DNA of 64,000 nt from Pseudomonas sp. UBA6562. Lineage in GTDB: Bacteria > Pseudomonadota > Gammaproteobacteria > Pseudomonadales > Pseudomonadaceae. Within the stretch, counting starts at the first letter, position 1. Each line of letters starts with the position of its first letter. A program made the position numbers and the translations under genes. Shown one piece after another: positions 37,235 through 45,971 of the stretch. A model generated the notes under the pieces. The model was not told the DNA's origin, searched no databases, and saw nothing but the letters and a program-made list of their open reading frames with translations. The DNA lies in the NCBI RefSeq assembly GCF_002434265.1, contig NZ_DJJS01000006.1:682001-746000 (forward strand), in the 5' to 3' direction.

Positions 37235-38674
37235 CTATTCTTTCTCTGGTGCTTCCGTTCCATCCTGCGCGTGCTCCCACCCCCCACCCAACGCCAAAAA
37301 CACCCCTACCTGCCCCATCGCCACCTGCGCATCGGCCGCCGCCAACTGCGCGCGCATGTCGGTGTAGGTGCGCGTCGCCTGCAAATCCGCCAGGAACGAC
37401 GCCCGCCCCGCCTCATAGAACCGGTGCGTCTGGTCCGCCGCATCCTTGGCCGAGCGTTCTGCATCCCTCAACGCCTCGCGCCGCTCCAGCAAGGCGCTGT
37501 ACTGCGCCAGGCGGGTCTGGGTTTCGCGGACGGCGTTGAGCACCACGCCGTCGAAGTGGGCCAGCGCGCCCTGGGTCGAGGCTTCGGCTTCGCGGATGCG
37601 GGCGCGGGTGGTGTTGGTGGGAATCGTCCAGCTCACTTGCGGGCCGAAGCCCCAGCGGTTGGTCGAAGGTTCGCCGAGGTTCTCGACCAGGCCGATGGTG
37701 CCGATCTGCGCGCCGAAGCTGATGTCCGGGTACAGCGCACCGGTGGCGACGCCGATGTTGGCCGTGGCCGCCGCCAGTTGGCGCTCGGCCTGGCGCACGT
37801 CGGGGCGGCGTTTGAGCAGCGCGGCGCCGTCGCCGACCGGGATCAGCTGAGTCAGTTGCGGTAGTTCGGCGCACTCGGCGACGCCGGCCGGCAACTGCTC
37901 GACCGGCTTGGCCAGCAATGCCGCCAGCGTGTACAGCCCGGCCTCGTGCTCGGCCTTGAAGCGTGGCAGCTCGGCGCGCAGCGACTTGAACTGGGTCTGC
38001 GAACGGGTGACCTGGGTTTCGTCGCCGCGGCCGGCGTCGCGCAGGCGCTGGTTGAGCTGCACGCTCTGCTCCTGCAAGTCCAGCGACTCGCGGGCGATGT
38101 GGTATTCCTCGTTGGCCGAGCACACCTGCGTGTAGGCCTTGACCACATCGGCCACCAGGGTGACGCGTGCCGTGTCGGCTGCGGCCTGCACCGCATCGGC
38201 GTTGGCCTTGGCCGCTTCGGTGCCGCGTTTGAAGGTGCCCCACAGGTCGAACTGATACGACGCGCTGATCACGGCATCGGCAACGTTGCCGACCGGCACC
38301 TTTTCCGGTTGGAGGAAGGCCTCGCCGGACTCCTGCAAACGCTGCGCGCCCAGCTTCACACCGCCTTCGAAACCACCGCGGCCTTCTGCCACTTCCACCT
38401 GCGCGCGCGCCTTGGCGATGTTCGCCGCCGCCACGCGCAGGTCGGTGTTGGCCGCCAGGGCCTGCCGCACCAGCGTATCCAAATGGCGGTCCTTATACAG
38501 CCGCCACCAGTCTTGCGGCACCGGCGCAGACACCACGCTGTCGGCGTCCTGGCGCAGCGGTCCGTTGAGGTCGCCGCGCTGCACGGCGGCGCCCTTGGGC
38601 AATTCGTAGTCCGGGCCGACCGTGGCACAGGCCGCCAGCGAGGCGGCCAGACCCAACACGATCCACTGTTTCAT
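37235..38674 (-). CDS. Outer-membrane efflux lipoprotein, NodT family
   Basis: A protein of 479 residues. A lipoprotein signal (MKQWIVLGLAASLAAC) places the modified Cys at residue 16. Two OEP domains follow: the N-terminal half has NWRxL-like WWRLYKDRHLDTLVRQALAANTDLRVAAANI, and the second half ends with a repeat of the same fold. It forms the outer-membrane channel of a tripartite pump with the HlyD protein. The ATG at 38674 overlaps the HlyD gene stop by 4 bp. Last gene of the MarR-FUSC-DUF1656-HlyD-NodT operon. Confidence 0.93.
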   Translation of the reverse strand: MKQWIVLGLAASLAACATVGPDYELPKGAAVQRGDLNGPLRQDADSVVSAPVPQDWWRLYKDRHLDTLVRQALAANTDLRVAAANIAKARAQVEVAEGRGGFEGGVKLGAQRLQESGEAFLQPEKVPVGNVADAVISASYQFDLWGTFKRGTEAAKANADAVQAAADTARVTLVADVVKAYTQVCSANEEYHIARESLDLQEQSVQLNQRLRDAGRGDETQVTRSQTQFKSLRAELPRFKAEHEAGLYTLAALLAKPVEQLPAGVAECAELPQLTQLIPVGDGAALLKRRPDVRQAERQLAAATANIGVATGALYPDISFGAQIGTIGLVENLGEPSTNRWGFGPQVSWTIPTNTTRARIREAEASTQGALAHFDGVVLNAVRETQTRLAQYSALLERREALRDAERSAKDAADQTHRFYEAGRASFLADLQATRTYTDMRAQLAAADAQVAMGQVGVFLALGGGWEHAQDGTEAPEKE

Positions 38675-39546
38675 GGCCGCTGCCCCTCGACGATCGATAC
38701 GGTAGCGGTACGCCCGGCGATCATGCGGAAATCCGCCGGCACCTCGTCGAAGGCGATGCGCACCGGAATGCGCTGGGCCAGGCGCACCCAGCTGAACGCC
38801 GGGTTGACGTTGGGCAAGAGGTTGGCGCCGCTGCTGCGGTCGCGGTCTTCGATGCCGGCGGCCAGGCTCTGCACGTGGCCGCGAAGGGGCGTGGCGTCGC
38901 CCATCACGCGGATGTCCACGGCATCGCCAACGCGGATGCCGCTGAGCTTGGTTTCCTCGAAATAGCCATCGACGTGGTAAGAGGCGCTGTCGACCACCGC
39001 CAGCACCGCACGCCCGGCGGTGACGAACTCGTGGGCACGCGGCGCGCGGTCGTTCAGGTAGCCGTCGACCGGGCTGCGGATCACCGAACGGTCGAGGTTG
39101 AGCTGTGCCGAGTCGACCGCCACTTGGGCTTCGTTGACCGCCGAGCGGGCGCGGGCTTCGCGCGACTGGCTCTCTTCGAGCTGTTCGGCGGCGACCAGGT
39201 TGCCCAGCTTGCGGTTGCGGCGGGTTTCGCGCGCGGCCTGGGCCAGGGTCTCCTGGCGCTCGCCGAGGGTCGCCTGGGCCTGGCGCAGGGCCAGGCGGAA
39301 GCGGTCCTGGTCGATGGTGAACAGCACGTCGCCGCGCTTGATCACCTGGTTGTCGCGCACCTCGACCTTCTGGATCAGGCCGGACACGTCCGGGGCGATC
39401 TGGATCACGTCGGCGCGGATGTGCCCGTCGCGGGTCCAGGGGGCGAACAGGTAGTAGTTCACCATCTGCCACACGAGCACGGCGGCGAAGCTCACGACCA
39501 GCAAGGTCAGGACCACACGGCCCAAGGTCAGCATTGGTTTTTTCAT
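38671..39546 (-). CDS. HlyD/AaeA-type membrane fusion protein
   Basis: A protein of 291 residues. One N-terminal helix (LTLGRVVLTLLVVSFAAVLVWQ) anchors it. The biotinyl-lipoyl-like halves (DVIQIAPDVSGLIQKVEVRDNQVIKRGDVLFTID and RSPVDGYLNDRAPRAHEFVTAG) flank a coiled-coil hairpin. It resembles AaeA, which joins the inner-membrane pump to an outer-membrane channel. Start at the ATG 39546; it overlaps both neighbours by 4 bp. Confidence 0.92.
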   Translation of the reverse strand: MKKPMLTLGRVVLTLLVVSFAAVLVWQMVNYYLFAPWTRDGHIRADVIQIAPDVSGLIQKVEVRDNQVIKRGDVLFTIDQDRFRLALRQAQATLGERQETLAQAARETRRNRKLGNLVAAEQLEESQSREARARSAVNEAQVAVDSAQLNLDRSVIRSPVDGYLNDRAPRAHEFVTAGRAVLAVVDSASYHVDGYFEETKLSGIRVGDAVDIRVMGDATPLRGHVQSLAAGIEDRDRSSGANLLPNVNPAFSWVRLAQRIPVRIAFDEVPADFRMIAGRTATVSIVEGQRP

Positions 39547-39755
39547 GGCAGCATCAGGCTTCGGCAAAAGTGGTCGACCGCGCTCAACAGCACGGCATAC
39601 AAGGCAACGTTGAACAGCGCCCGGTGCCAGACCAGGCGGTAGAAATGCACGCGCACCAGCAGCGCATGCAATCCGAGAAACAGCACGTAGGTGAACACCA
39701 TCATCACCAGCAGCGTGGGCAGGAACACCCCGCTGACATCGACATCACCGATCAC
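39543..39755 (-). CDS. DUF1656 small membrane protein (AaeX-like)
   Basis: A protein of 70 residues with two hydrophobic helices (VFLPTLLVMMVFTYVLFLGLHALL and LFNVALYAVLLSAVDHF). This is the AaeX/DUF1656 family, always found with AaeA/AaeB-type pumps. The start is a GTG that overlaps the FUSC stop (GTGA), and its end overlaps the HlyD start, so it is coupled on both sides. Confidence 0.9.
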   Translation of the reverse strand: MIGDVDVSGVFLPTLLVMMVFTYVLFLGLHALLVRVHFYRLVWHRALFNVALYAVLLSAVDHFCRSLMLP

Positions 39756-41839
39756 AGCGGCGCTCCATCCAGGCCAGAGGGCAGTTCCAGCGGTTCACTG
39801 GGTTCGAGGGTCACTTCCACGCCGGGCAGCAAGGCCAGGCGCAACCCGCTCAGGGCATGCAGCAGGTGCGCACGGGCCTCGCCGCGCTCGTCGCCCGGCT
39901 CCAGCACCAGGCGCTGGCGCGCACGCTCCATGTTGCGCAGCAAGGCGGGCGAAGCGTGCAGGCGCTCGCCGGCACGCAGACAGTCGGCGTAATGGCCGCC
40001 CACTTCTTCGATGACCGTCAGCAGGCGCTCGCGCGAATCCGGGCCGACCCGCGGCAAGTAGGCCTGCAGGTCGAGCAGGTTCAGCCCCACGCGCAGGTCG
40101 CGCAGCGCCACGCCGGTGTCTTGCCCGGTCTGCGCCAGGCGCGGCAAGTGCTGCATCAAACGGTCGAGCATCTGCACGCCGACCTTGCGCTGCTCGGCCA
40201 GGGTGGCGGGCGCGGTCATCTCGACGATGTCGCGCCAGGCGAAGCGCGTCATGCGCTTGGCCGCCAGCTCCACACCGAAGGGGCGCAGCACCAGGGTCCA
40301 GATGAAGGCGAACAGCAGCCCCACGGGGCCGGCCAGGTTGGCGTTGACGAAGGCCAGGAAATCCGCGTCGTAGGCGCCCTGGATGCTGATGAAGGTGGAG
40401 GTGTTGACGATGGTCAGGAGCGTGCCCAGGTAAAAGCGCGGTTGCACGGTCAGGGTGCCGACGCAGATGAACGGCACGGCGAAGGCCAGCACCAGCATGG
40501 GAAAGTCGTGCAGGTTCGGCAGCACCAGGAACAGGTACAGGCTGGAAAAGATCACCGACATCATCGTCCAGAAGAAGAAGCGGTAGATCTGCGGCGCCGG
40601 GTCGTCCATGGCGGCGAAGAAGCTGCATGCCACGGCGGCGAGAATCACCGCGCTGGCGCCGTCGTGCCAGCCCAGGCCGATCCACAGGCCGCACGCCACC
40701 AGGATCGCGGTGAAGGTGGAGAACACCGAATAGAACATCAGCCCGCGGTCGAAGAAGGGCGTCAGACGGGCCAGGCGCCAATGGCGATAGACCGCGCGCC
40801 AGGGCGTGGCGTCGTCCTGGCGCAAGGCGTGTTGCAGGGTGCAGCAGTCTTGCCAGAGGTCGACCCACTCGCCCAGGCGGTACAGGGCGTTGGACAGCAG
40901 CAGTTGGTCGCGCTGGGCCAAGGCCTGGGGTTCCGGTTGCAGTTGTGCAAGGGTGGCGTGCAAGTCCTTCCAGCGCGCCAGCGAGGGCCGCTCGGCGCTC
41001 GCCTGCAACCACTCGCGGGCCTGCGCCAGCGCCGGCAGCAGTTCGACGAAGCGCGCCGGGGCGCGGCTTTCCAGGGCGAGCAAGGCGTCGTCCAAGGCGT
41101 CGATCACCGGCAGCAGGTGGATCATACGCCCGCGCAGTTCGCGCACGTTCTTCAGCAGATGCGGGCCAGCGCCTTCATGGCCGAGCTGGCCGATCATGAC
41201 TTCCAGGCTATTGAACGTGGCGACCATGGTCGCGCGCATGCCGGCCGCCTGTTCGCCGTCGGTATCGCGGGCCAGGTAGTGGTCGCTGTAGCGCTTGGCC
41301 TCGGTGAACCAGTTGCCGGTCGAACCGACCACCACCGGCGCCAGGCGCCGCGGCCAGAAGATCGCCCCGACCACGGCGGCGCAGACGATCCCCAGGCAGA
41401 TCTCCTGGGCCCGCGACGAGGCCACGTCGAACACCGCAGTGGGGTTGTCGACCACCACCAGGGCGATCATCGGCAGGGTGTAGCCGGCCAGCATGAACAC
41501 GTAGCTGTTGGCGGTGCGCAGGTTGAGCGAGAGGTACAGCAAGGTGCCGGTCCACAGCGCTACGGCCGCGCTCAGCAGCAACGGCGACTGCACCAGCGGC
41601 GGCACCAGGAAGATCGCACCGCCTGCCCCGAGCAAGGTGCCCAGGGCGCGGTACAGCGCCTTGGAACTGGTCGGGCCGACGAAGGGGCTTGAGACGATGT
41701 ACACCGTAGCCATCGCCCAGTAGGGCCGTGGCAATTGCATGAGCAAGGCGATGTACAGAGCGATCATCGAGGCGGCGAAGGTGCGCACGCCGTAAAACCA
41801 GTCGCGGGCCGGGGGGACCGAGCTGAAGAAATCCTTCAC
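39752..41839 (-). CDS. FUSC-family inner-membrane transporter (AaeB-like)
   Basis: A protein of 695 residues. It has two sets of membrane helices (about 15-170 and 360-510) separated by a soluble domain, the AaeB/FUSC layout. The N-terminus VKDFFSSVPPARDWFYGVRTFAASMIALYIAL and RPYWAMATVYIVSSPFVG are typical. The start is a GTG at 41839 overlapping the MarR stop (GTGA). AaeB exports p-hydroxybenzoate and similar acids; the substrate here is inferred only. Confidence 0.9.
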   Translation of the reverse strand: MKDFFSSVPPARDWFYGVRTFAASMIALYIALLMQLPRPYWAMATVYIVSSPFVGPTSSKALYRALGTLLGAGGAIFLVPPLVQSPLLLSAAVALWTGTLLYLSLNLRTANSYVFMLAGYTLPMIALVVVDNPTAVFDVASSRAQEICLGIVCAAVVGAIFWPRRLAPVVVGSTGNWFTEAKRYSDHYLARDTDGEQAAGMRATMVATFNSLEVMIGQLGHEGAGPHLLKNVRELRGRMIHLLPVIDALDDALLALESRAPARFVELLPALAQAREWLQASAERPSLARWKDLHATLAQLQPEPQALAQRDQLLLSNALYRLGEWVDLWQDCCTLQHALRQDDATPWRAVYRHWRLARLTPFFDRGLMFYSVFSTFTAILVACGLWIGLGWHDGASAVILAAVACSFFAAMDDPAPQIYRFFFWTMMSVIFSSLYLFLVLPNLHDFPMLVLAFAVPFICVGTLTVQPRFYLGTLLTIVNTSTFISIQGAYDADFLAFVNANLAGPVGLLFAFIWTLVLRPFGVELAAKRMTRFAWRDIVEMTAPATLAEQRKVGVQMLDRLMQHLPRLAQTGQDTGVALRDLRVGLNLLDLQAYLPRVGPDSRERLLTVIEEVGGHYADCLRAGERLHASPALLRNMERARQRLVLEPGDERGEARAHLLHALSGLRLALLPGVEVTLEPSEPLELPSGLDGAPL

Positions 41840-42273
41840 AGCGCGCCTCCCGCGGTTTCGAAGGCGCGCAGCACACGCAGGGTGGCTTCCAGGTCGGCCT
41901 GGTCGATGTCCTTGAGCGCGGCGCGGCGCAGGCGCACCAGTTCCTGCTCGATGGATTCGGCCAGGGTGCGGCCGCTGGCGGTCAGGCTCAGAGCTTTGGC
42001 GCGGCGGTCGTGGGGGTCGGCGCTGCGGCGGACCAGGCCGGCGTTGCACAGCTGGTCGAGCAGGCGCACCAGGGAGGGGCCTTCGAGGCCGGCGGCCTGG
42101 GCCACGGCCACCTGGTGCACGCCGTCGCCCAGGCGCACGATCATCAGCAACGGCATGGCGCAGGCTTCGGAAATGCCGTAGCCGGTCAACGCGCTGTGGC
42201 ACAGCCGTCGCCACTGGCGGGCGGCGACGACCATGCCGCTGCTGACATTGAGACGCAGGGAATCGAGATTCAT
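41836..42273 (-). CDS. MarR-family transcriptional regulator of the efflux operon
   Basis: A protein of 145 residues with the MarR winged helix: VAVAQAAGLEGPSLVRLLDQLCNAGLVRRSADPHDRRAKALSLTASG includes the recognition helix and the DxR wing. It is the first gene of the five-gene efflux operon, so it probably represses its own operon until an aromatic ligand binds. A palindrome lies 20-35 bp upstream of the start. Confidence 0.92.
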   Translation of the reverse strand: MNLDSLRLNVSSGMVVAARQWRRLCHSALTGYGISEACAMPLLMIVRLGDGVHQVAVAQAAGLEGPSLVRLLDQLCNAGLVRRSADPHDRRAKALSLTASGRTLAESIEQELVRLRRAALKDIDQADLEATLRVLRAFETAGGAL

Positions 42274-42291
42274 GGGAATAGGGTTTAATTC

Positions 42292-42307
42292 ATAGTTTGC
42301 TAACTAT
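42292..42307 (-). promoter_or_regulatory. Likely MarR operator
   Basis: atagtt-tgct-aactat is a perfect inverted repeat in an AT-rich stretch, with partly matching flanks (ttaat and attaa). MarR proteins typically bind such sites overlapping the promoter. The regulator's start is 19 bp away. Binding is inferred. Confidence 0.6.
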
Positions 42308-42411
42308 TAATATACGCCTGCCCGTCCCCCTGTCGTCAACCGTGGAGGCTGGAGGGTGAAGCGCAGGCGTTGCGTCGTCGAAGGATGAGAGGTCGGAACG
42401 AGGGTGTGGGT

Positions 42412-42504
42412 TCAGGCGAGGTGATGGGCTTTATATGGTACCCGCAGGATCTGGCCGCCATCGTCACCCAGGCTGACCTCTGATTCGCGGGTGGATTGAC
42501 GCAC
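42412..42504 (-). other. Possible small ORF or gene remnant
   Basis: A frame of 30 codons from GTG 42504 (VRQSTRESEVSLGDDGGQI...VPYKAHHLA) has coding-like residue use, and similar-looking codons continue upstream to a stop near 42553. It could be the C-terminal relic of a lost gene. I do not recognise a family. The rest of the 42308-42566 gap shows nothing else. Confidence 0.25.
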
Positions 42505-42566
42505 CAGCCGTCTGCCCCGCTGCGTCAGCGCCAGGGCATCAGGCCTTCACTTGGACGGGCGTACCC

Positions 42567-43373
42567 TCAGCCTCCTGCCTGGTCCTCCACCGGCGTGCCC
42601 CCGGCCCGACGCCTACCCAATTCCATCGCCCGCTCCCGCCAATGCTGCGACCGCGCCGCATTCTCGCGGCTGAAATACAGCGCCAGTTCCTCGGCCGCCT
42701 GCACCACCCCCGCCGTGCTGGCCAGCTCCAGCCAGTGCAGCGCAGCCGGCGTATCGACCTCGACCTGCACGCCGTGCAGCAACCGGTAGCCCACCTCGAA
42801 ACGGCAACGCGCATCGCCCTGCTCGGCCCCGCGCAGGAACCACCGGTAGGCGGCCGGCAGGTCGACGCTCCACGCCTGGTCGCCGTCGCACACCTCTTCT
42901 TCGTAGAGATCGCCCAAGGCTGCGGCGGCGTGGGTCATGCCGCATGCGAAGGCATGCTGGTAACAGCCGACGGCATTGGCATAGGAAATGTCCAAGCCTT
43001 TGCCGAAGTAATGCTGTTGGCCCAGGTTGAACCAGGCGGTGGCACAGCCTTGCAGCGCCGCCATGCGCAGCAGGTGGTTGGCCAGCAAGGGGTCGGCGCG
43101 CCAGTACTTGCCGTTGAGCCAAGCCCAGCCCAGGTCGTTGAGCGCCGCCACGTCCCCTTGCAGGGCGGCATGGCGCAGGTCGCGGTACAGCGCCTGGGGC
43201 TCGGCGCCCTCGTCGAGCCGCCGTACCCGCGCGCATCGCACACCCTCGACCGGCAGCCCGACGCCGGCGAACAAGGGCGAGCGACGGCCCAAGCGCGGCG
43301 TCATCGGGCTGATGGACAGCGGCAGCAAACGTTCGAGCAGCGAGTGGACATTACTGGCAGGTGACATGTTCAT
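42567..43373 (-). CDS. Sel1-repeat (TPR-like) protein
   Basis: A protein of 268 residues. Several Sel1-like repeats are visible, e.g. AALNDLGWAWLNGKYWRADPLLANHLLRMAALQGCATAWFNLGQQHYFGKGLDISYANAVGCYQHAF and AAYRWFLRGAEQGDARCRFEVGYRLLHG. They form a helical scaffold for protein binding. No signal peptide is present, so it is probably cytosolic. The partner and role are unknown. Divergent from the WYL regulator gene. Confidence 0.85.
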   Translation of the reverse strand: MNMSPASNVHSLLERLLPLSISPMTPRLGRRSPLFAGVGLPVEGVRCARVRRLDEGAEPQALYRDLRHAALQGDVAALNDLGWAWLNGKYWRADPLLANHLLRMAALQGCATAWFNLGQQHYFGKGLDISYANAVGCYQHAFACGMTHAAAALGDLYEEEVCDGDQAWSVDLPAAYRWFLRGAEQGDARCRFEVGYRLLHGVQVEVDTPAALHWLELASTAGVVQAAEELALYFSRENAARSQHWRERAMELGRRRAGGTPVEDQAGG

Positions 43374-43579
43374 CCCCGTTGAACAGACCGCGACGCAACC
43401 CCGACCTCGACTGCGATGGTCACTGATTCTTGCGCGCTGCCGCGACGAAACCTGTCGCGGACGAACCCTGTGCAGGCAACCAAATGGCGGTTACTTGATC
43501 TGAGCGAGACGTGGCTAATTGCCATGCCTTCCCGCTGCCGCCATGCTATTGCGGCAAGCCTAGACAAGGACGTTCCAAT

Positions 43580-44137
43580 TTGCCGTTCGCCACGACCCGC
43601 GCCACCCTCAGCCGCCAATGGGCGCTGCTGCGACAGTTGCCGAGCCGCTCGCCGGGCATCACCAGCGCCGAACTGGTCGAGAGCCTGCGCGACGTAGGAT
43701 TCAACGTCAGCAAACGCACCGTCGAGCGCGACCTCAACGAGCTGTCGCTGATTTTCCCGCTCGAGCGCAACGACAAGAGCATCCCGTTCGGCTGGCATTG
43801 GTCGGCCACGGCGGGCAGCGAGCTGCGCGGCAGCTTCGACCTGCAAGGCCATCTGCGCACCGATGCCTTGCAGACCGGCGCCGAGCCGGGTCTGGAGCTG
43901 CAAGCCTGGATCAGCGACGCCCTGGCCCGGCAACTGCGCCAGGCGCCGTTGAGCGCCGACATGCGCCTCACCGCCCTGGACAACGGCCATCGCCTGCGCG
44001 CTACGGTCAGCGACGGCCTGCCGCTGCGCTGGTGGTTGTTGAGCCAGGGCGAAGGGCTGCTGGTGGAGCGGCCGCTCAGCCTGCGCCAGGAAATCGCCCG
44101 CACTTTGAGCAGCGCGGCGGCGCGTTACCTGGTGTGA
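43580..44137 (+). CDS. HTH transcriptional regulator, WYL/DeoR-like
   Basis: A protein of 185 residues if it starts at TTG 43580, which has AAGGA about 10 bp upstream; ATG codons at 43511 and 43525 would give longer forms. The N-terminal winged helix is SRQWALLRQLPSRSPGITSAELVESLRDVGFNVSKRTVERDLNEL. A WYL-like effector domain follows (RLTALDNGHRLRATVSDGLPLRWWLLSQGEGLLVERP). It ends 16 bp from the convergent tauC-like gene. Control of the neighbouring ABC operon is possible but unproved. Confidence 0.78.
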   Translation: MPFATTRATLSRQWALLRQLPSRSPGITSAELVESLRDVGFNVSKRTVERDLNELSLIFPLERNDKSIPFGWHWSATAGSELRGSFDLQGHLRTDALQTGAEPGLELQAWISDALARQLRQAPLSADMRLTALDNGHRLRATVSDGLPLRWWLLSQGEGLLVERPLSLRQEIARTLSSAAARYLV

Positions 44138-44153
44138 AGGCCGGCACGCTCGC

Positions 44154-45017
44154 TCAGCGCTGCATGCCCCAGCGCCGCACGGTCCAGCGTTCGAGGGTAT
44201 TGAACACCAGCCCTTCGACCAGCAAGCCAATGAGGATCACCACCGCCAGCCCCGCGAACACCTTGTCGGTGTACAGCTCGTTGCGGTTCTGGAACACGTA
44301 CCAGCCCAGCCCGCCCTTGCCGCTGCTGGCGCCGAACACCAGCTCGGCAGCGATCAGCGTGCGCCAGGCGAAGGCCCAGCCGATCTTGAGCCCCGACAGG
44401 ATCGACGGCAGGGCCGCCGGCACCAGCACGTACAGCACCAGACGCAGACCGCGCAGGCCGTAATTGCGCCCGGCCATGCGCAAGGTCTCCGACACGCCGA
44501 GAAAACCTGCGTAGGTATTGAGCGCCAGCGCCCACAGCACCGAATGCACCAGCACGAAGATCAGGCTGCCGTCGCCCAGGCCGAACCACAGCAGCGCCAG
44601 CGGCAGCAGGGCGATGGCCGGCAAGGGGTTGAACATCGAGGTCAGGGTGCCGAGCAGGTCGCGGCCCACCTGGGTGGACACCGCCAGGCTGGTCAGGCCG
44701 AAGGCCAGCACGATGCCGATCAGGTAGCCCTTGAGCAGCACCACCAAGGATACGGCCACCTTGGCCGGCAGCTCGCCACTGAGCATGCCGTCCCAGAACG
44801 CCGCCAGGGTTTGCAGGAAGCTGGGCAGCAGCAGGTCGTTGTCGGTATAGCGGGCGGCGGTTTCCCACAGCAGCGCCAACAGCGCCAGGATCACCGCCTT
44901 GCGCAGCCAGCCGTGTTGCCACAGGCGCTGGGCCAAGGGCAGCGGCCGCTCCAGAGGCACGCTGTGCAGCGGCTCCAGAACGTTCTCGAACTCAGAGCGC
45001 ACGGGTGTGGTGCTCAT
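44154..45017 (-). CDS. tauC: ABC transporter permease, TauC/SsuC type
   Basis: A protein of 287 residues with about six membrane helices in the BPD/MetI fold. It belongs to the nitrate/sulfonate/taurine permease group (VAVSLVVLLKGYLIGIVLAFGLTSLA, the EAA loop around MAGRNYGLRGLRLVLYVLVPAALPSILSGLKIG). It is the last gene of the TauD-SBP-ATPase-permease operon. Its ATG overlaps the stop of a 24-codon ORF. Substrate not certain. Confidence 0.85.
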   Translation of the reverse strand: MSTTPVRSEFENVLEPLHSVPLERPLPLAQRLWQHGWLRKAVILALLALLWETAARYTDNDLLLPSFLQTLAAFWDGMLSGELPAKVAVSLVVLLKGYLIGIVLAFGLTSLAVSTQVGRDLLGTLTSMFNPLPAIALLPLALLWFGLGDGSLIFVLVHSVLWALALNTYAGFLGVSETLRMAGRNYGLRGLRLVLYVLVPAALPSILSGLKIGWAFAWRTLIAAELVFGASSGKGGLGWYVFQNRNELYTDKVFAGLAVVILIGLLVEGLVFNTLERWTVRRWGMQR

Positions 45018-45088
45018 GTCCGTTGCTCCTTGAATGAAACGGCGATCAGACGGCGCACCCGATCGATTGCATGCAGTGTGGTGGTCAT
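45014..45088 (-). CDS. 24-residue ORF coupled to the tauC-like gene
   Basis: An ATG at 45088 with GGGAG upstream opens a frame of 24 codons (MTTTLHAIDRVRRLIAVSF..). Its TGA overlaps the permease ATG (ATGA). The spacer between the ATPase and permease genes is 84 bp, unlike the short gaps elsewhere in the operon, and this ORF fills it. It may help translation of the permease gene or be a real micro-protein. No family is recognised. Confidence 0.45.
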   Translation of the reverse strand: MTTTLHAIDRVRRLIAVSFKEQRT

Positions 45089-45101
45089 CTTCAGGCTCCC
45101 G

Positions 45102-45965
45102 TCAGTAAGCGATGCGCACGTCGTTGAAACCCAGGCCCGCAGCCGCCTCAGGCGCCTCGCCCTCGTCGAACAGCAATCGGTGGATCTTGCGCGCGCTGGC
45201 CTGGAAATCCGCCGCGCCCAGGCTGCCCTGGTGGTATTGGTGGCTGTGCACTTCGGCGCGCACCCGCCCAGGGTGGGGCGAAAGCAGCAGGATGCGGTTG
45301 CCCACCACCAGCGCCTCCTCGATGGAGTGGGTGACGAACAGCAAGGTGAAACGCACCTCCTCCCACAGCAGCAGCAACTCTTCCTGCATCTTGCGCCGGG
45401 TCAGGGCATCGAGCGCGGCGAACGGCTCGTCCATTAACAGCACCTTGGGTTGGGTGGCCAAGGCCCGGGCGATCGCCACCCGCGCCTTCATGCCGCCCGA
45501 CAGCGTGTGCGGATAGGCGTCGGCGAAGGCCGCCAAGCCCACCTTGTCGAGGTAGTGCAAGGCGCGCTCTTCAGCCTCGGCGCGCGACAGGCGCCCGGCG
45601 ATGCGCAGCGGGAAGATCACGTTCTGCTTGACCGTCTGCCAGGGCGGCAACTGGTCGAACTCCTGAAACACCACGATGCGGTCCGGCCCCGGGCCGCGCA
45701 CCGGTTCGCCCTGCAAGAGGATCTGCCCTTGCTGCGGCGCGATGAAGCCGGCGACCGCCTTGAGCAGGGTCGACTTGCCGCAGCCGGACGGCCCGAGCAA
45801 CACGAAGCGGTCGGCCTGGTCGACTTCGAAGCTGACCTGGTGCGTGGCGCGCACCACGCGCTGCCCGGTGCGGTATTCGAGGCTGAGGTTGTCCACCGCC
45901 AGCAACGGCGGTGTCGAGCGGTGTTCCTGCGTGCTGGCCACGTGGCCTGGCAACGGCGCGTTCAT
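45102..45965 (-). CDS. tauB: ABC transporter ATPase, TauB/SsuB type
   Basis: A protein of 287 residues. Walker A is GPSGCGKSTLL, the signature is LSGGMKARVAIARAL, Walker B is VLLMDEPFAALD and the switch His is in VTHSIEEAL. It belongs to the nitrate/sulfonate/taurine ATPases and drives the permease encoded downstream. It lies 6 bp after the binding-protein gene. Confidence 0.92.
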   Translation of the reverse strand: MNAPLPGHVASTQEHRSTPPLLAVDNLSLEYRTGQRVVRATHQVSFEVDQADRFVLLGPSGCGKSTLLKAVAGFIAPQQGQILLQGEPVRGPGPDRIVVFQEFDQLPPWQTVKQNVIFPLRIAGRLSRAEAEERALHYLDKVGLAAFADAYPHTLSGGMKARVAIARALATQPKVLLMDEPFAALDALTRRKMQEELLLLWEEVRFTLLFVTHSIEEALVVGNRILLLSPHPGRVRAEVHSHQYHQGSLGAADFQASARKIHRLLFDEGEAPEAAAGLGFNDVRIAY

Positions 45966-45971
45966 GGGCGA

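Noticed and set aside
39857..41692. 611-codon plus-strand frame
   Set aside because: Antisense to the FUSC gene; Gln/His/Arg-rich shadow.
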